Notes under the pieces: model-generated
The model's input: the letters and a program-made list of their open reading frames with translations, nothing else
Told to the model about the DNA's origin: nothing
The model's database searches: none
Made by a program: the position numbers and the translations under genes
Assembly (NCBI GenBank): GCA_002452335.1
Contig: DKFJ01000003.1
Coordinates: 1-24,732 of the forward strand
From: Deferribacteraceae bacterium UBA6799
GTDB lineage: Bacteria; Chrysiogenota; Deferribacteres; Deferribacterales; Geovibrionaceae
Direction: 5' to 3'
DNA: 24,732 nucleotides
Part shown: in pieces, positions 14,832 to 21,989 of the stretch
Numbering within the stretch: position 1 is the first letter of the stretch
Layout of the letters: each line of letters begins with the position of its first letter

Positions 14832-16025
14832 ATGAGGGCGCTGCTTTTCACCGCCAACAGCAACTCCGGCTGGGTCGGCAGCTTTGTGAGCCGGCTTAAA
14901 GAATCTTTCGGGAAGCTGGGAGTGGAGTGCGCGGTCAGAGAGCATAATGATTTTGGTCTGAAAGAGGGCGGAAAGCTGATAGACAGCTTCAGACCGGACT
15001 GGATGTTCAGCTTCAACCAGATGTTCCCGAACTTCCGGGTGGACGGGGAGCTCAGCACCGTTTACGATTTTTTTCAGATCCCCCACTACACCTATCTGGT
15101 GGATAATCCCTACATCTGGCTCACCACGAAATCTATCAATTTCGACAGCGAATATCTGAGCGTTATCACACTGGACAACGCCGACATACTGCGTCAGGCA
15201 GGTGTGAAAAACTGCCGTGAGATTTTATACGGCTGTCCGGCGTCTCTGAAAAACAATATAGAACCAGACAGCAAAAAAAGATCAGTTCTCTTCGCCGGAA
15301 GTATCGGGAACACCAATCAGGATACCGAAAAGATGCTGATGTCATCCTCGCTGACGCCGGAGCAGAAGCAGGCGGTATTCAGCTACTGCCTGAAGGTGTA
15401 TGAGAATATCCGGGGCGAAAAACGGTTTCTTAAACAAAATCTGCTCACAGATTTCTTTATATCATCCTCCGGAGTGGGTTTGTTTGACACTAAGATCAAA
15501 TATAACGAGTCGCTGTCCGAAGCGTTCATCATCATAGAAAGGTTCTATGAAACACTGGCGAGGGAATCCATCCTGAGTCTTCTGAAAAAAACAAATATAT
15601 CATGCGCCATGGCAGGTGATGAAAAGATGAGAGACTTCTGCGCCGGCGCTGACAATATGCTGTATCAGGGGATGATCCCCTATGAGCGGTATCTGGACAT
15701 GATAGGCGGATTCTCCGTCAGTCTGAATATCACCCCTAAGCATCTGCGTGTGCACGACAGAATAACATCCACCCTGATGTCCGGATCTCTGCTGGTCACG
15801 ACACCGGTTCCTAAGCTGGTCAGTGAATATCCTGAACTGAAAGATATCATTGTTGAGGCGGAATTCGGCAGCACAGATTTTATCGAAAAAATGGACAGAA
15901 TAGTTTCCGACAGAGCGGAATACCGTGACAGAACCTCAGCCGGAGCTGAGCTTGCGGCAAAATATTTTTCTTGGGACTCCACCGCTGAAAAGATTTTGGA
16001 GTTTGTAAAATCACCTGCTCCGTGA
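14832..16025 (+). CDS. CgeB-like glycosyltransferase
   Basis: A 397-residue protein resembling the CgeB/DUF3880 group of GT-B glycosyltransferases. The N-terminal half has LLFTANSNSGWVGSF (4-18), RPDWMFSFNQMFP (54-66) and IPHYTYLVDNPYIW (83-96), matching the DUF3880 pattern of an 'l-Phe-x-x-D-Pro' strand. The C-terminal half holds NITPKHLRVHDRITSTLMSG and VEAEFGSTDFIEKMD, matching the second Rossmann-like domain, where the Arg/Glu region binds the donor. It starts eight bases after the previous stop, following AGGA, and is the last gene of the operon, with a hairpin terminator at its stop. Substrate and linkage are unknown. Confidence 0.78.
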   Translation: MRALLFTANSNSGWVGSFVSRLKESFGKLGVECAVREHNDFGLKEGGKLIDSFRPDWMFSFNQMFPNFRVDGELSTVYDFFQIPHYTYLVDNPYIWLTTKSINFDSEYLSVITLDNADILRQAGVKNCREILYGCPASLKNNIEPDSKKRSVLFAGSIGNTNQDTEKMLMSSSLTPEQKQAVFSYCLKVYENIRGEKRFLKQNLLTDFFISSSGVGLFDTKIKYNESLSEAFIIIERFYETLARESILSLLKKTNISCAMAGDEKMRDFCAGADNMLYQGMIPYERYLDMIGGFSVSLNITPKHLRVHDRITSTLMSGSLLVTTPVPKLVSEYPELKDIIVEAEFGSTDFIEKMDRIVSDRAEYRDRTSAGAELAAKYFSWDSTAEKILEFVKSPAP

Positions 16026-16051
16026 GCCGCTTCCTGCGGCTAACTGTTTTT
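16025..16051 (+). terminator. Terminator of the glycan operon, overlapping the convergent gene end
   Basis: AGCCGC (16025-16030) pairs with GCGGCT (16036-16041) around the loop TTCCT, followed five bases later by a run of five T (16047-16051). The stem begins at the stop of the CgeB-like gene. The stop codon of the convergent hydrolase (TAG, 16040-16042 on the minus strand) lies at the 3' arm. Confidence 0.6.
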
Positions 16052-17830
16052 GTCTAACCAATCCCTGATTAGGATAAAGGCGGGATGGGAGCAGACGTTG
16101 GGGTCTGTGCATTTCACATACACCTCTGACTGTCTGTATCTGCCTATCAGCGGAGAGTGAACATAGCCGTACATATCCGGAGTAAATATAAAATGATCAC
16201 CGGGGCGCACATCCCGTCCGGAAGCGCCCAGCACAGTCTCGGAAACTATCCCCCCGAATCCGCCGTAGTCGGTCAGCAGCGGCTCCACGCCTCTCACCGT
16301 CAGCATGGGTGCGAATCTCTGCCCGCCGTAGGTTATCACCTTGTCGCCGTCTTCCGTCTCGTCGCTCATATCTTTGTTGGTCAGTCCTATCACATTGCAT
16401 ATACTGATGCCGTCCGGTATCCTGTGGCGCACGAAATCGCACAGCATGGCTGGGATATATCCCGCCTCCGGCTCTGTGCCGAATATCTCTGACGATTCCA
16501 TCTCCTCTATATCCAGCCCTGCCTGATAACCGGAAATCTGGGAGGTGATGCTCATGTCGAAACACTGCCCGGCAGGCATGGCAGCTCCGAACCTCATACA
16601 CTCGTTCTGGCATATACCTGAGTGAGGCGTGCCGAATGTCACGAGTGTTGCCACGTCTCCGGCATAGGGTCTTTTTTCTGCCAGCCCCTGAATATATGTT
16701 CTGGCGAGCAATCCGCCGAAAGAGTGAGCCACATAGTGCACCCTGTTACCTGTATGCTGATAGAGAAGCTCTGTCGCCTCGGCGAGAGCTGCGGCGGCAT
16801 CCTGAAATCTCTGGGATGTTCTCCAGCGGAACTCGGACACCAGATAGTTTCTCTTGTCCAGCATCAGCGGCAGTCCGCCCCATGTGCTTTTTCCTCCGCC
16901 TATGCCCATCGCCCCGGAATTATATCCGTGGATGAACAGCACCGGAATCATTCCTTTGCCACGCACCAGCGGTCTGTCGGATGTCATCATGGAGGCGATG
17001 GTCTGCTCCATGCCGATATGTCCGTCCGGCAGTGTTTTTATATCGTATCTGTCGCCTCTTATCCTGTTGCCGAATACTTTATGGCTGGAAACCAGCGTCT
17101 TCTTTATCAGGAAACGGCCATATCTCTTCATTGTGACGTATTCGAAAATATTATTGGTCTCGTCCTCTTCATCGTCACTGCCCCAGCGGTTGAACTCCGG
17201 GTTGTTTCCCCAGTCCGTTATCTTCAGAAAAGAAGGCAGTGATGCGTATATCCATGTGCGCAGCGACCCGTCAGCGGCAGTGCCTATCAGCACATCCACC
17301 GGGCTTGATGACTCTATCTTCAGAAAACCTGATTCCACAACATTTCCGGTTATTCTGTCCGGCGCTATCACCTCGATACTGCCTGACACGTCTGAAAACC
17401 TGCCGGACGCTATCTCCGTCATCCGCACGCTGTATCCGTAAAATCCGGCGGGCAGATCATCCGGCACGTCAAAGAAGAGCCGTCCTCCGGTGAGCTTCAT
17501 CCACTTTTCCGGTTTTATCAGGGTATAGGAATATCCTTCCTCGTAAGGCACTGAAATATCATAAGAAACCGTCTCCCCCTGAAATAGCCTCTCACGAGAG
17601 GGTATACGCAGAAAATCTGTAAAGCCTGTGTATTCGTCAGACTGCTTTCTCAGAGCGTATCTGAGCATTATCACGGAAGACAGGGTAAAGCCGAAAACAA
17701 TGGAAACAACAGAATCAGACGTCAGCTCCACAGCGCCCGCCAACCACAGAAAAAAACCGGAAGCGCATAGGGCGCAGACAGATACAGGTATATAAAAAAG
17801 ATATATTCGGGCGTTTTTCACACGGGTCAT
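16040..17830 (-). CDS. Membrane-anchored PGAP1-like lipase/esterase (alpha/beta hydrolase)
   Basis: A 596-residue protein with two N-terminal membrane segments (about residues 9-31 and 40-58), a beta-rich middle region (about 75-250) that may be one or two Ig-like domains, and a C-terminal alpha/beta hydrolase. VLFIHGYNSG (297-306) is the oxyanion-hole strand. YVAHSFGGLLA (366-376) carries the nucleophile Ser370, in an AHSFGG form of the GxSxG elbow, and LVTFGTPHSG follows as in PGAP1 and triacylglycerol lipases. The catalytic His is probably in YVHSPLIG near the C-terminus. The start ATG has GGAG six bases upstream. It may remodel lipids or O-acyl esters; the substrate is not known, and no partner gene is adjacent. 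Confidence 0.8.
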   Translation of the reverse strand: MTRVKNARIYLFYIPVSVCALCASGFFLWLAGAVELTSDSVVSIVFGFTLSSVIMLRYALRKQSDEYTGFTDFLRIPSRERLFQGETVSYDISVPYEEGYSYTLIKPEKWMKLTGGRLFFDVPDDLPAGFYGYSVRMTEIASGRFSDVSGSIEVIAPDRITGNVVESGFLKIESSSPVDVLIGTAADGSLRTWIYASLPSFLKITDWGNNPEFNRWGSDDEEDETNNIFEYVTMKRYGRFLIKKTLVSSHKVFGNRIRGDRYDIKTLPDGHIGMEQTIASMMTSDRPLVRGKGMIPVLFIHGYNSGAMGIGGGKSTWGGLPLMLDKRNYLVSEFRWRTSQRFQDAAAALAEATELLYQHTGNRVHYVAHSFGGLLARTYIQGLAEKRPYAGDVATLVTFGTPHSGICQNECMRFGAAMPAGQCFDMSITSQISGYQAGLDIEEMESSEIFGTEPEAGYIPAMLCDFVRHRIPDGISICNVIGLTNKDMSDETEDGDKVITYGGQRFAPMLTVRGVEPLLTDYGGFGGIVSETVLGASGRDVRPGDHFIFTPDMYGYVHSPLIGRYRQSEVYVKCTDPNVCSHPAFILIRDWLDKNS

Positions 17831-17865
17831 TGAGAACTCCGCAAAATCATAATTGGTATGTTAAT

Positions 17866-17894
17866 AATCTAATATAGCTGATGAAAAATGTCGA
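17866..17894 (-). promoter_or_regulatory. Possible promoter of the PGAP1-like hydrolase
   Basis: On the minus strand TCGACA (17889-17894), a 17-base spacer and TAGATT (17866-17871) lie 35 bases before the ATG. It begins just after the terminator hairpin of the RNA candidate, which fits an independent transcription unit. Confidence 0.38.
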
Positions 17895-17910
17895 GTGACG
17901 AAAATGGGCA

Positions 17911-17965
17911 AATTAAAAGCCCCCGCACTGCCCTGACTGATTCAGAACAATTTCAACGGGGGCTT
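17911..17965 (-). terminator. Strong hairpin terminator on the minus strand
   Basis: On the minus strand AAGCCCCCG (17957-17965) pairs perfectly over nine bases with CGGGGGCTT (17917-17925) and is followed by TTAATTT. The loop is long (about 31 bases) and contains the small palindrome CTGAATCAG. It would end the RNA candidate and any read-through from the Cas2-like gene. Confidence 0.6.
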
Positions 17966-18080
17966 ACTCTCGAGGTATTAATCGTCTTACCTCCTCGATT
18001 TATTTTAACAACCGCGCGAGGCTCATATTTCACACGAGACTTTATAAGCGTCTCCCACTTGTTTGCCCGCCTTGGCTGAT
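17911..18080 (-). ncRNA. Candidate structured small RNA (about 170 nt, possibly 6S-like)
   Basis: This non-coding stretch between two minus-strand genes has a promoter-like pair at its 5' side and the nine-base terminator hairpin at its 3' side. Inside it lie GAGAC...GTCTC (minus 18052-18034 region), a CCTCG (18017-18021), a CGAGG (17993-17997) and a second CCTCG (17971-17975) that can pair in two mutually exclusive ways, and a GAGGTA/TACCTC hairpin (17988-17993 with 17972-17977). No open frame with a start and ribosome site covers it. The element CGCGCGGTTG lies about 65-70 bases from the predicted 5' end, near where E. coli 6S RNA has CCGCGGTTG, and the length is close to 6S. The 6S idea is only a hint; no covariance search was possible. 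Confidence 0.42.
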
Positions 18081-18086
18081 ATTTCT

Positions 18087-18114
18087 AACATATGCCTGAC
18101 ATAAATTTGCGCAA
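18087..18114 (-). promoter_or_regulatory. Predicted promoter of the small RNA candidate
   Basis: On the minus strand TTGCGC (18109-18114) and TATGTT (18087-18092) are separated by 16 bases, just beyond the stop of the Cas2-like gene (18126). Transcription would start near 18080. Confidence 0.38.
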
Positions 18115-18125
18115 GGGATATTTTT

Positions 18126-18392
18126 TCAGTCTTCTATGTTTTTGCTGAACCATGACCTGACAGGCCACGGCTGTGATATCATGTGCCCCCGTGTCAGCTC
18201 CGCCAGAAAGATATATATATCAGGAGCGGCCTCTTTCAGCGAACAGAAGATATGCTCGGCGCTGTCTTCCGCCAGCAGATACCATGTGTCGGGCTTAACC
18301 CTGATTCCGTTGTATCTGTTGAGAACCCCTGCCGCCGCCGACTCGTCCTCGACCCTGCCTCTGAAATCGCATGAAACTATAAATGACTTCAT
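18126..18392 (-). CDS. Small Cas2/SinR-like orphan protein
   Basis: An 88-residue protein. It opens with MKSFIVSCDFRG, the beta-strand-plus-Asp (Asp9) start of Cas2-like ferredoxin folds. PDTWYLLAEDSAEHIFCSL in the middle and IYIFLAELTRGHM near the end correspond to the strands seen in SinR-like and Cas2-like small proteins, which are about this size. The ATG is preceded by AGGAG at a six-base spacing. There is no cas1, other cas gene or CRISPR array in the window, so an adaptation role is unlikely here. It lies head-to-head with a CII-like regulator and just before the structured RNA candidate. VapD-type RNases share this fold, but catalytic activity is not shown. Confidence 0.55.
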   Translation of the reverse strand: MKSFIVSCDFRGRVEDESAAAGVLNRYNGIRVKPDTWYLLAEDSAEHIFCSLKEAAPDIYIFLAELTRGHMISQPWPVRSWFSKNIED

Positions 18393-18426
18393 TTCGGCTC
18401 CTTTTATTCACTTTTAGAAAATTATA

Positions 18427-18455
18427 TTGCCAGATGATATATTTTTGAGTATAGA
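18427..18455 (+). promoter_or_regulatory. Promoter of the CII-like gene
   Basis: TTGCCA (18427-18432) and TATAGA (18450-18455) are 17 bases apart. The start would be near 18462, giving a leader of about 68 bases that ends with AAGGGGGT (18519-18526) as ribosome site. The AT-rich region also has TATAAT on the minus strand (around 18459-18464) that may serve the divergent Cas2-like gene. Confidence 0.45.
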
Positions 18456-18529
18456 ATATAATTATACGCTATGGGCATAAAATTCACAGATATGGAATCA
18501 CCCTGTATATCTAATCTAAGGGGGTTAAA

Positions 18530-18952
18530 ATGGTCGATTACAGAAAATACGCATGCGATATCAGCGGAGTGCTGTTCAAGGAAGTAAACAGAAAGGGTAT
18601 TCGCAGAGAACGTCTGGCTAAAGAGCTGGGCATATCCGAAAACCAGATAAAAAACTATGCCTATGACAGCACAAAATCCGCTACTCTGGAAAATTTTCTA
18701 CAGGTATTGATAAACCACAGGTGCGCCGATGTGCTTTCTGTTATAGCGGCGGATATGGGCTGCTGTATCTACAGACTGCCGGAGACCCAGCCCAGACCGC
18801 AGTCGGGAGCTGAAGCCTCGGCAGAGGCTCTGACCGCCGCCTCAAAAGCCGTGATATCATGCATCGAACAGTCAGACTCAGCGGAATCAGACGTCAGAGC
18901 GGCGGTGGAAAAGCTGCTGGCGCTGGCCAGATCAGCTAAAATTAATATTTAA
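18530..18952 (+). CDS. Phage CII-like helix-turn-helix protein
   Basis: A 140-residue protein whose first 85 residues resemble phage regulatory CII proteins. RRERLAKELGISENQIKNY (25-43) reads as a helix-turn-helix. ATLENFLQVLINHRCADVLS (51-70) follows with the Leu-Glu-x-x spacing of the CII family, then IAADMGCCIYRLPE, where a helix ends in the common Leu-Pro. The C-terminal half is Ala/Glu-rich and probably helical, with a Pro-rich hinge (PETQPRPQSG) between. The ribosome site AAGGGGGT is strong. No phage structural or integrase gene is nearby, so it is either a domesticated regulator or a small remnant. It may control the divergent Cas2-like gene or the glutamate synthase operon starting 123 bases downstream. 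Confidence 0.6.
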   Translation: MVDYRKYACDISGVLFKEVNRKGIRRERLAKELGISENQIKNYAYDSTKSATLENFLQVLINHRCADVLSVIAADMGCCIYRLPETQPRPQSGAEASAEALTAASKAVISCIEQSDSAESDVRAAVEKLLALARSAKINI

Positions 18953-18994
18953 GATAAAATTTATCCCATTATTCCGCATTTCATGTTGAACATG
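18953..18994. promoter_or_regulatory. Two palindromes upstream of and within the glt promoter
   Basis: GATAAAATTTATC (18953-18965) and CATGTTGAACATG (18982-18994) are each perfect six-base inverted repeats around one central base. The second covers the -35 hexamer of the glutamate synthase promoter, as a repressor operator would. The centres are 29 bases apart. No T run follows either, so they are not terminators. Confidence 0.45.
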
Positions 18995-19014
18995 TCTTTT
19001 AATGATTCTATTAT
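18986..19014 (+). promoter_or_regulatory. Sigma-70-type promoter of the glutamate synthase operon
   Basis: TTGAAC (18986-18991), exactly 17 bases and TATTAT (19009-19014) give one of the best promoter matches in the window. Transcription from about 19021 would leave a 55-base leader ending in GAGGGAGG (19063-19070) before the GTG start. Confidence 0.6.
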
Positions 19015-19075
19015 ATTTCTGCGTTATACTTGAGAACTACACAATAACTAACCGCATACATCGAGGGAGGTATCG

Positions 19076-20797
19076 GTGAAAAAACTTTTTCCTTTATATT
19101 ACAACAAGGTAAGCCCGTGCTATGCCAGAGATCATCTGGGCAATCACGGCTGCTATGCCAGAAACGACATACCCCGTTTCCTCTATCTGGCCTCACAGGA
19201 GAGATTCGAGGAGGCTTTCTACGTTTTGAAAGAGACCAACCCTTTCAGCTCCGGCTGCGGACGATTCTGCGACCACCCCTGCGAGACGGCGTGCAACAGA
19301 ACCAAATTTGATCAGCCGGTGGATATCAAGGCGATGGAACGCTACGTCTCAGACCGCGGCTACGCCGAAGGTCTGAAACCGAAAATATCAGCACAGCAGA
19401 AAGGCAAAAAGATAGCCGTCATAGGTTCCGGTCCGGCGGGACTCTCCGCCGCTTATTTTCTGGCGAAAGAGGGCTACAGAACAGACGTCTATGAAAAGCA
19501 GACCACTCCCGGCGGACTACTGACTCAGGGGATCCCCGCTTTCAGATATCCCAGAGAGGTATTTGAAAAAGAGCTGGAATTCATAAAAGCCGCAGGCGTG
19601 AACATAAAATGCGGCGAATCCGTGGATAAGAACAAATTTCTGAATCTAGCCCATGAATATGACGCAGTGATAGTGGCTTCCGGAGCTCACAAACCCGTGG
19701 AGCTTGGCATAGAGGGCGAACATTATACTGGTGTGGAATCCGCCATCCCTTTCCTCAGAGAGATCAACTTCGGTCATGCCGAAAAACTGAAGATAAAGAA
19801 AGGCGAAAAGATAGGCGTCATCGGCGGCGGCTACTCCGCCATAGACGTTGCCAGATGCTCCGTGCGTCTGGGTGCTGAACCCACCGTGGTCTACCGCCGT
19901 ACTGTCGGCGAGATGACAGCGCACAAGGGCGAGGTGGAGGACACCAAGAAAGAAGGCGTGAGATACAGCTTTCTCCGCTCTCCCCTGCGCATAGAAAAAC
20001 ACGGGAACAAGCTGAAGCTGATCACACAGGTGATGAAGCTGGGTCCTGTGGACGAGACCGGCAGAGCAAAGCCCTTCGCCGTTTCCGGTCTGCTGGAGGA
20101 GATGGAGTTCGACCGCATAGTGCTCGCCGTGGGCGACAGACCCGACATGCACTTTGTTGGAGAACGTTTCACCGTGGATTTCCCCAGAATGATCTGTCCC
20201 GATCTTCAGTCTGACGAATCGGGCAGGATATTCATCACAGGCGACGCCGCCATGGGCGCCACAGACAATACCGGAATGGTGGTGCGTGTGGTCGGTCTGG
20301 CGCAGGACACTGCGAAGGCGGTCAGAGAATATCTGGGCGAAACCATCGCCGCCTCTCCCAAGCGGGACACAGCCTTTTACAAAACTCTTAATACAAAATA
20401 TTTCGATACCCTCGGACGTCTGGTGGAGGAGGAACTCCCCGTTGAAAAACGCAGAGGCAACTTTGACGAAGTGGTGAAAACAGTGGACGAGGACATGGCT
20501 GTCCTGATGTCGTCCAGATGTTTTAACTGCGGCATATGCATCCAGTGCGACTGGTGCTACCACTATTCTGACGGCTCACTTATAAAGCTGAACCGTGAGT
20601 GGTCGCCGGAGAAGGATGAGCATTTCTACGAATTTCTGGAGGAAAAACTCTGCTCCGCCACATACAAAAGTGTGGAGGCATGCCCCAGATCGGCTCTCAC
20701 CGTTACACAGGAAGGGTCCAAGCTGGACGAGTTCCGCCGGAAACAATATATAAAAGCCTGCGATGTTCTGGGCGGGGAGTGCGAAGATGATAATTAA
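19076..20797 (+). CDS. gltD: NADPH-dependent glutamate synthase small subunit, GltD-like, with C-terminal Fe-S motif
   Basis: A 573-residue flavoprotein that passes electrons from NAD(P)H through FAD and Fe-S centres to the synthase subunit. The N-terminal Fe-S segment is CGRFCDHPCETAC (61-73). FAD binds at IAVIGSGPAGLSAA (113-126), NAD(P)H at IGVIGGGYSAIDVA (246-259), and FITGDAAMG is the second FAD block. After residue 450 comes an extension with CFNCGICIQCDWC and, about 50 residues on, EACPRS, which looks like a ferredoxin-type cluster; ordinary GltD (about 470 residues) lacks it. Many relatives have Phe-Cys-Pro after the fourth Cys, here Tyr-His-Tyr, so the cluster may be altered. The start is GTG with the strong site GAGGGAGG. 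It overlaps the next gene by eleven bases. Confidence 0.88.
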   Translation: MKKLFPLYYNKVSPCYARDHLGNHGCYARNDIPRFLYLASQERFEEAFYVLKETNPFSSGCGRFCDHPCETACNRTKFDQPVDIKAMERYVSDRGYAEGLKPKISAQQKGKKIAVIGSGPAGLSAAYFLAKEGYRTDVYEKQTTPGGLLTQGIPAFRYPREVFEKELEFIKAAGVNIKCGESVDKNKFLNLAHEYDAVIVASGAHKPVELGIEGEHYTGVESAIPFLREINFGHAEKLKIKKGEKIGVIGGGYSAIDVARCSVRLGAEPTVVYRRTVGEMTAHKGEVEDTKKEGVRYSFLRSPLRIEKHGNKLKLITQVMKLGPVDETGRAKPFAVSGLLEEMEFDRIVLAVGDRPDMHFVGERFTVDFPRMICPDLQSDESGRIFITGDAAMGATDNTGMVVRVVGLAQDTAKAVREYLGETIAASPKRDTAFYKTLNTKYFDTLGRLVEEELPVEKRRGNFDEVVKTVDEDMAVLMSSRCFNCGICIQCDWCYHYSDGSLIKLNREWSPEKDEHFYEFLEEKLCSATYKSVEACPRSALTVTQEGSKLDEFRRKQYIKACDVLGGECEDDN

Positions 20798-21989
20798 GAA
20801 AGATGAATACTCCCGCTCCAGAGAGCTGAGCATCAACGATTTTTCAGGAGGCGAGCTGGGTCTTCCCAAGGGAGCCTGCGGGCTGCTGGCTGTGGCTGGC
20901 GATTTCAAGCTGAGCGCTCTCTTGAAAGCCGCCAGATGTCTCCAGTACAGAGGACGCACAGGCGCCGGAGTCACGCTCAAGAGCCTGTATAAAGACTCAG
21001 GTTTTTATAATTTTCACATCATGTTCCGCTCCGCCGGAAAGATATCCGAACTGGAGCAGGTGCTGGCCGCAGAGGGTCTGCGCATCCTCGAAAAACGTGA
21101 CATGGTGCAGAGAAAATATTATTACGAATACGACCTGCCGGTTATAATGCACTACAGCATCATTCCGCCGTCTCCGGAGGAGATGATGTTCCGTGAAAAA
21201 ATCTCTGACGAGGGCAGATACATCGCCACCATAGTCAGCAGGTTCAACAAACAGTACATAGACGACGCCAGAATCTTTTCCAGCTCGAAGAACAACGGTA
21301 CTTTTCTCACCGCTTTCGAGCTTCAGGACACCATAGACATCTATGACCTGCCCCAGTATGAGGACAGATTCTATGACGCCTGTCTCATCCACCTGCGCTG
21401 GCCTACCAGCCAGGGAAGAGGACTCTGGTGGGGACCCCAGCCCATATCTCTGGGCGAGGTAGCCGGTGTCCACAACGGTCACCTCTCCAGCGACATGGCG
21501 AACGCCAGAGCGCTGGAACAGCTCAATATCATGCTCACCGTGGGAACTGACTCGGAGGGAATATTCCTCGCCGTGTCGTATCTGCTCCGCCAGGGCTACA
21601 CTCTGGAGGAGATAGAGTGGATCATCTGCCGTAAATTTCCGCAGGAACTGAAAGGCATGACAGAGGAAAAACGTGAGAGATACAACGAACTGATGAGCGA
21701 CCCCATACTCTTCCGCATGAAGATGAGCGGTCCGGCAACAGCCATCACTCTGGTGGATGACGTTCTGGTGGGATTCACCGACAGAGACCATCTCCGGTCT
21801 TTTTCCGTCGGAGTCAACGACAAGATCGCCCTGCTCGGTTCGGAACAGAGAGCGGTGATCTCCGCCGCCTATTTCATGCACGAAGAGCTGAAAATGTTCG
21901 ATCCGGAGGCGGGACGCATAGTCGGCTTCACAGTGAAGAACAAAACAGTAGAATCACTGGACTACGGGTGGAAGAAAAATGATAAATAA
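20787..21989 (+). CDS. Glutamate synthase glutaminase subunit (class II glutamine amidotransferase)
   Basis: A 400-residue stand-alone glutaminase domain that would release ammonia from glutamine and pass it to the FMN subunit. The likely nucleophile is Cys31 in GACGLLAVAG, so the first 30 residues would be a propeptide cut off to free the Cys, as in large GltB proteins. HLRWPTSQGRGLWWGPQP matches the HxRYST/QP block, VAGVHNGHLSS the AHNGE block, and TVGTDSEGI the SDS/TDSE block that binds glutamine. The first ATG (20787) is used with GGGGAG upstream; a TTG at 20763 would only add sequence read out of frame from gltD. It overlaps both neighbours, as expected for one enzyme made in three subunits. 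Confidence 0.87.
   Translation: MIIKKDEYSRSRELSINDFSGGELGLPKGACGLLAVAGDFKLSALLKAARCLQYRGRTGAGVTLKSLYKDSGFYNFHIMFRSAGKISELEQVLAAEGLRILEKRDMVQRKYYYEYDLPVIMHYSIIPPSPEEMMFREKISDEGRYIATIVSRFNKQYIDDARIFSSSKNNGTFLTAFELQDTIDIYDLPQYEDRFYDACLIHLRWPTSQGRGLWWGPQPISLGEVAGVHNGHLSSDMANARALEQLNIMLTVGTDSEGIFLAVSYLLRQGYTLEEIEWIICRKFPQELKGMTEEKRERYNELMSDPILFRMKMSGPATAITLVDDVLVGFTDRDHLRSFSVGVNDKIALLGSEQRAVISAAYFMHEELKMFDPEAGRIVGFTVKNKTVESLDYGWKKNDK

Noticed and set aside
18030..18075. Cyclic di-GMP (GEMM) riboswitch, from GGGCAAAC and GGGAGACGC on the minus strand
   Set aside because: The GAAA tetraloop and its receptor pairing are absent, and the spacing between the blocks does not fit.
18040..18080. Signal recognition particle RNA (CAGCCAAGGC on the minus strand)
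   Set aside because: The conserved SRP loop (GGAAGGNAGCAGC) and the long hairpin around it are missing; only ten bases agree.
18126..18392. CRISPR-Cas remnant, because of the Cas2-like protein
   Set aside because: No cas1, effector or repeat-spacer array is visible on either side; SinR-like orphans of this fold are common outside CRISPR loci.
18530..18952. Prophage, because of the CII-like protein
   Set aside because: No integrase, attachment-site repeat or structural phage gene lies within several kilobases.
19646..20563. 305-codon open frame on the minus strand inside gltD
   Set aside because: The plus-strand frame has clear FAD and NADPH motifs throughout. The antisense frame has no recognisable domain and no ribosome site.
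20997..21881. 294-codon open frame on the minus strand inside the glutaminase gene
   Set aside because: It is a shadow of a conserved amidotransferase gene and has composition typical of antisense translation (His/Val-rich, no motifs).
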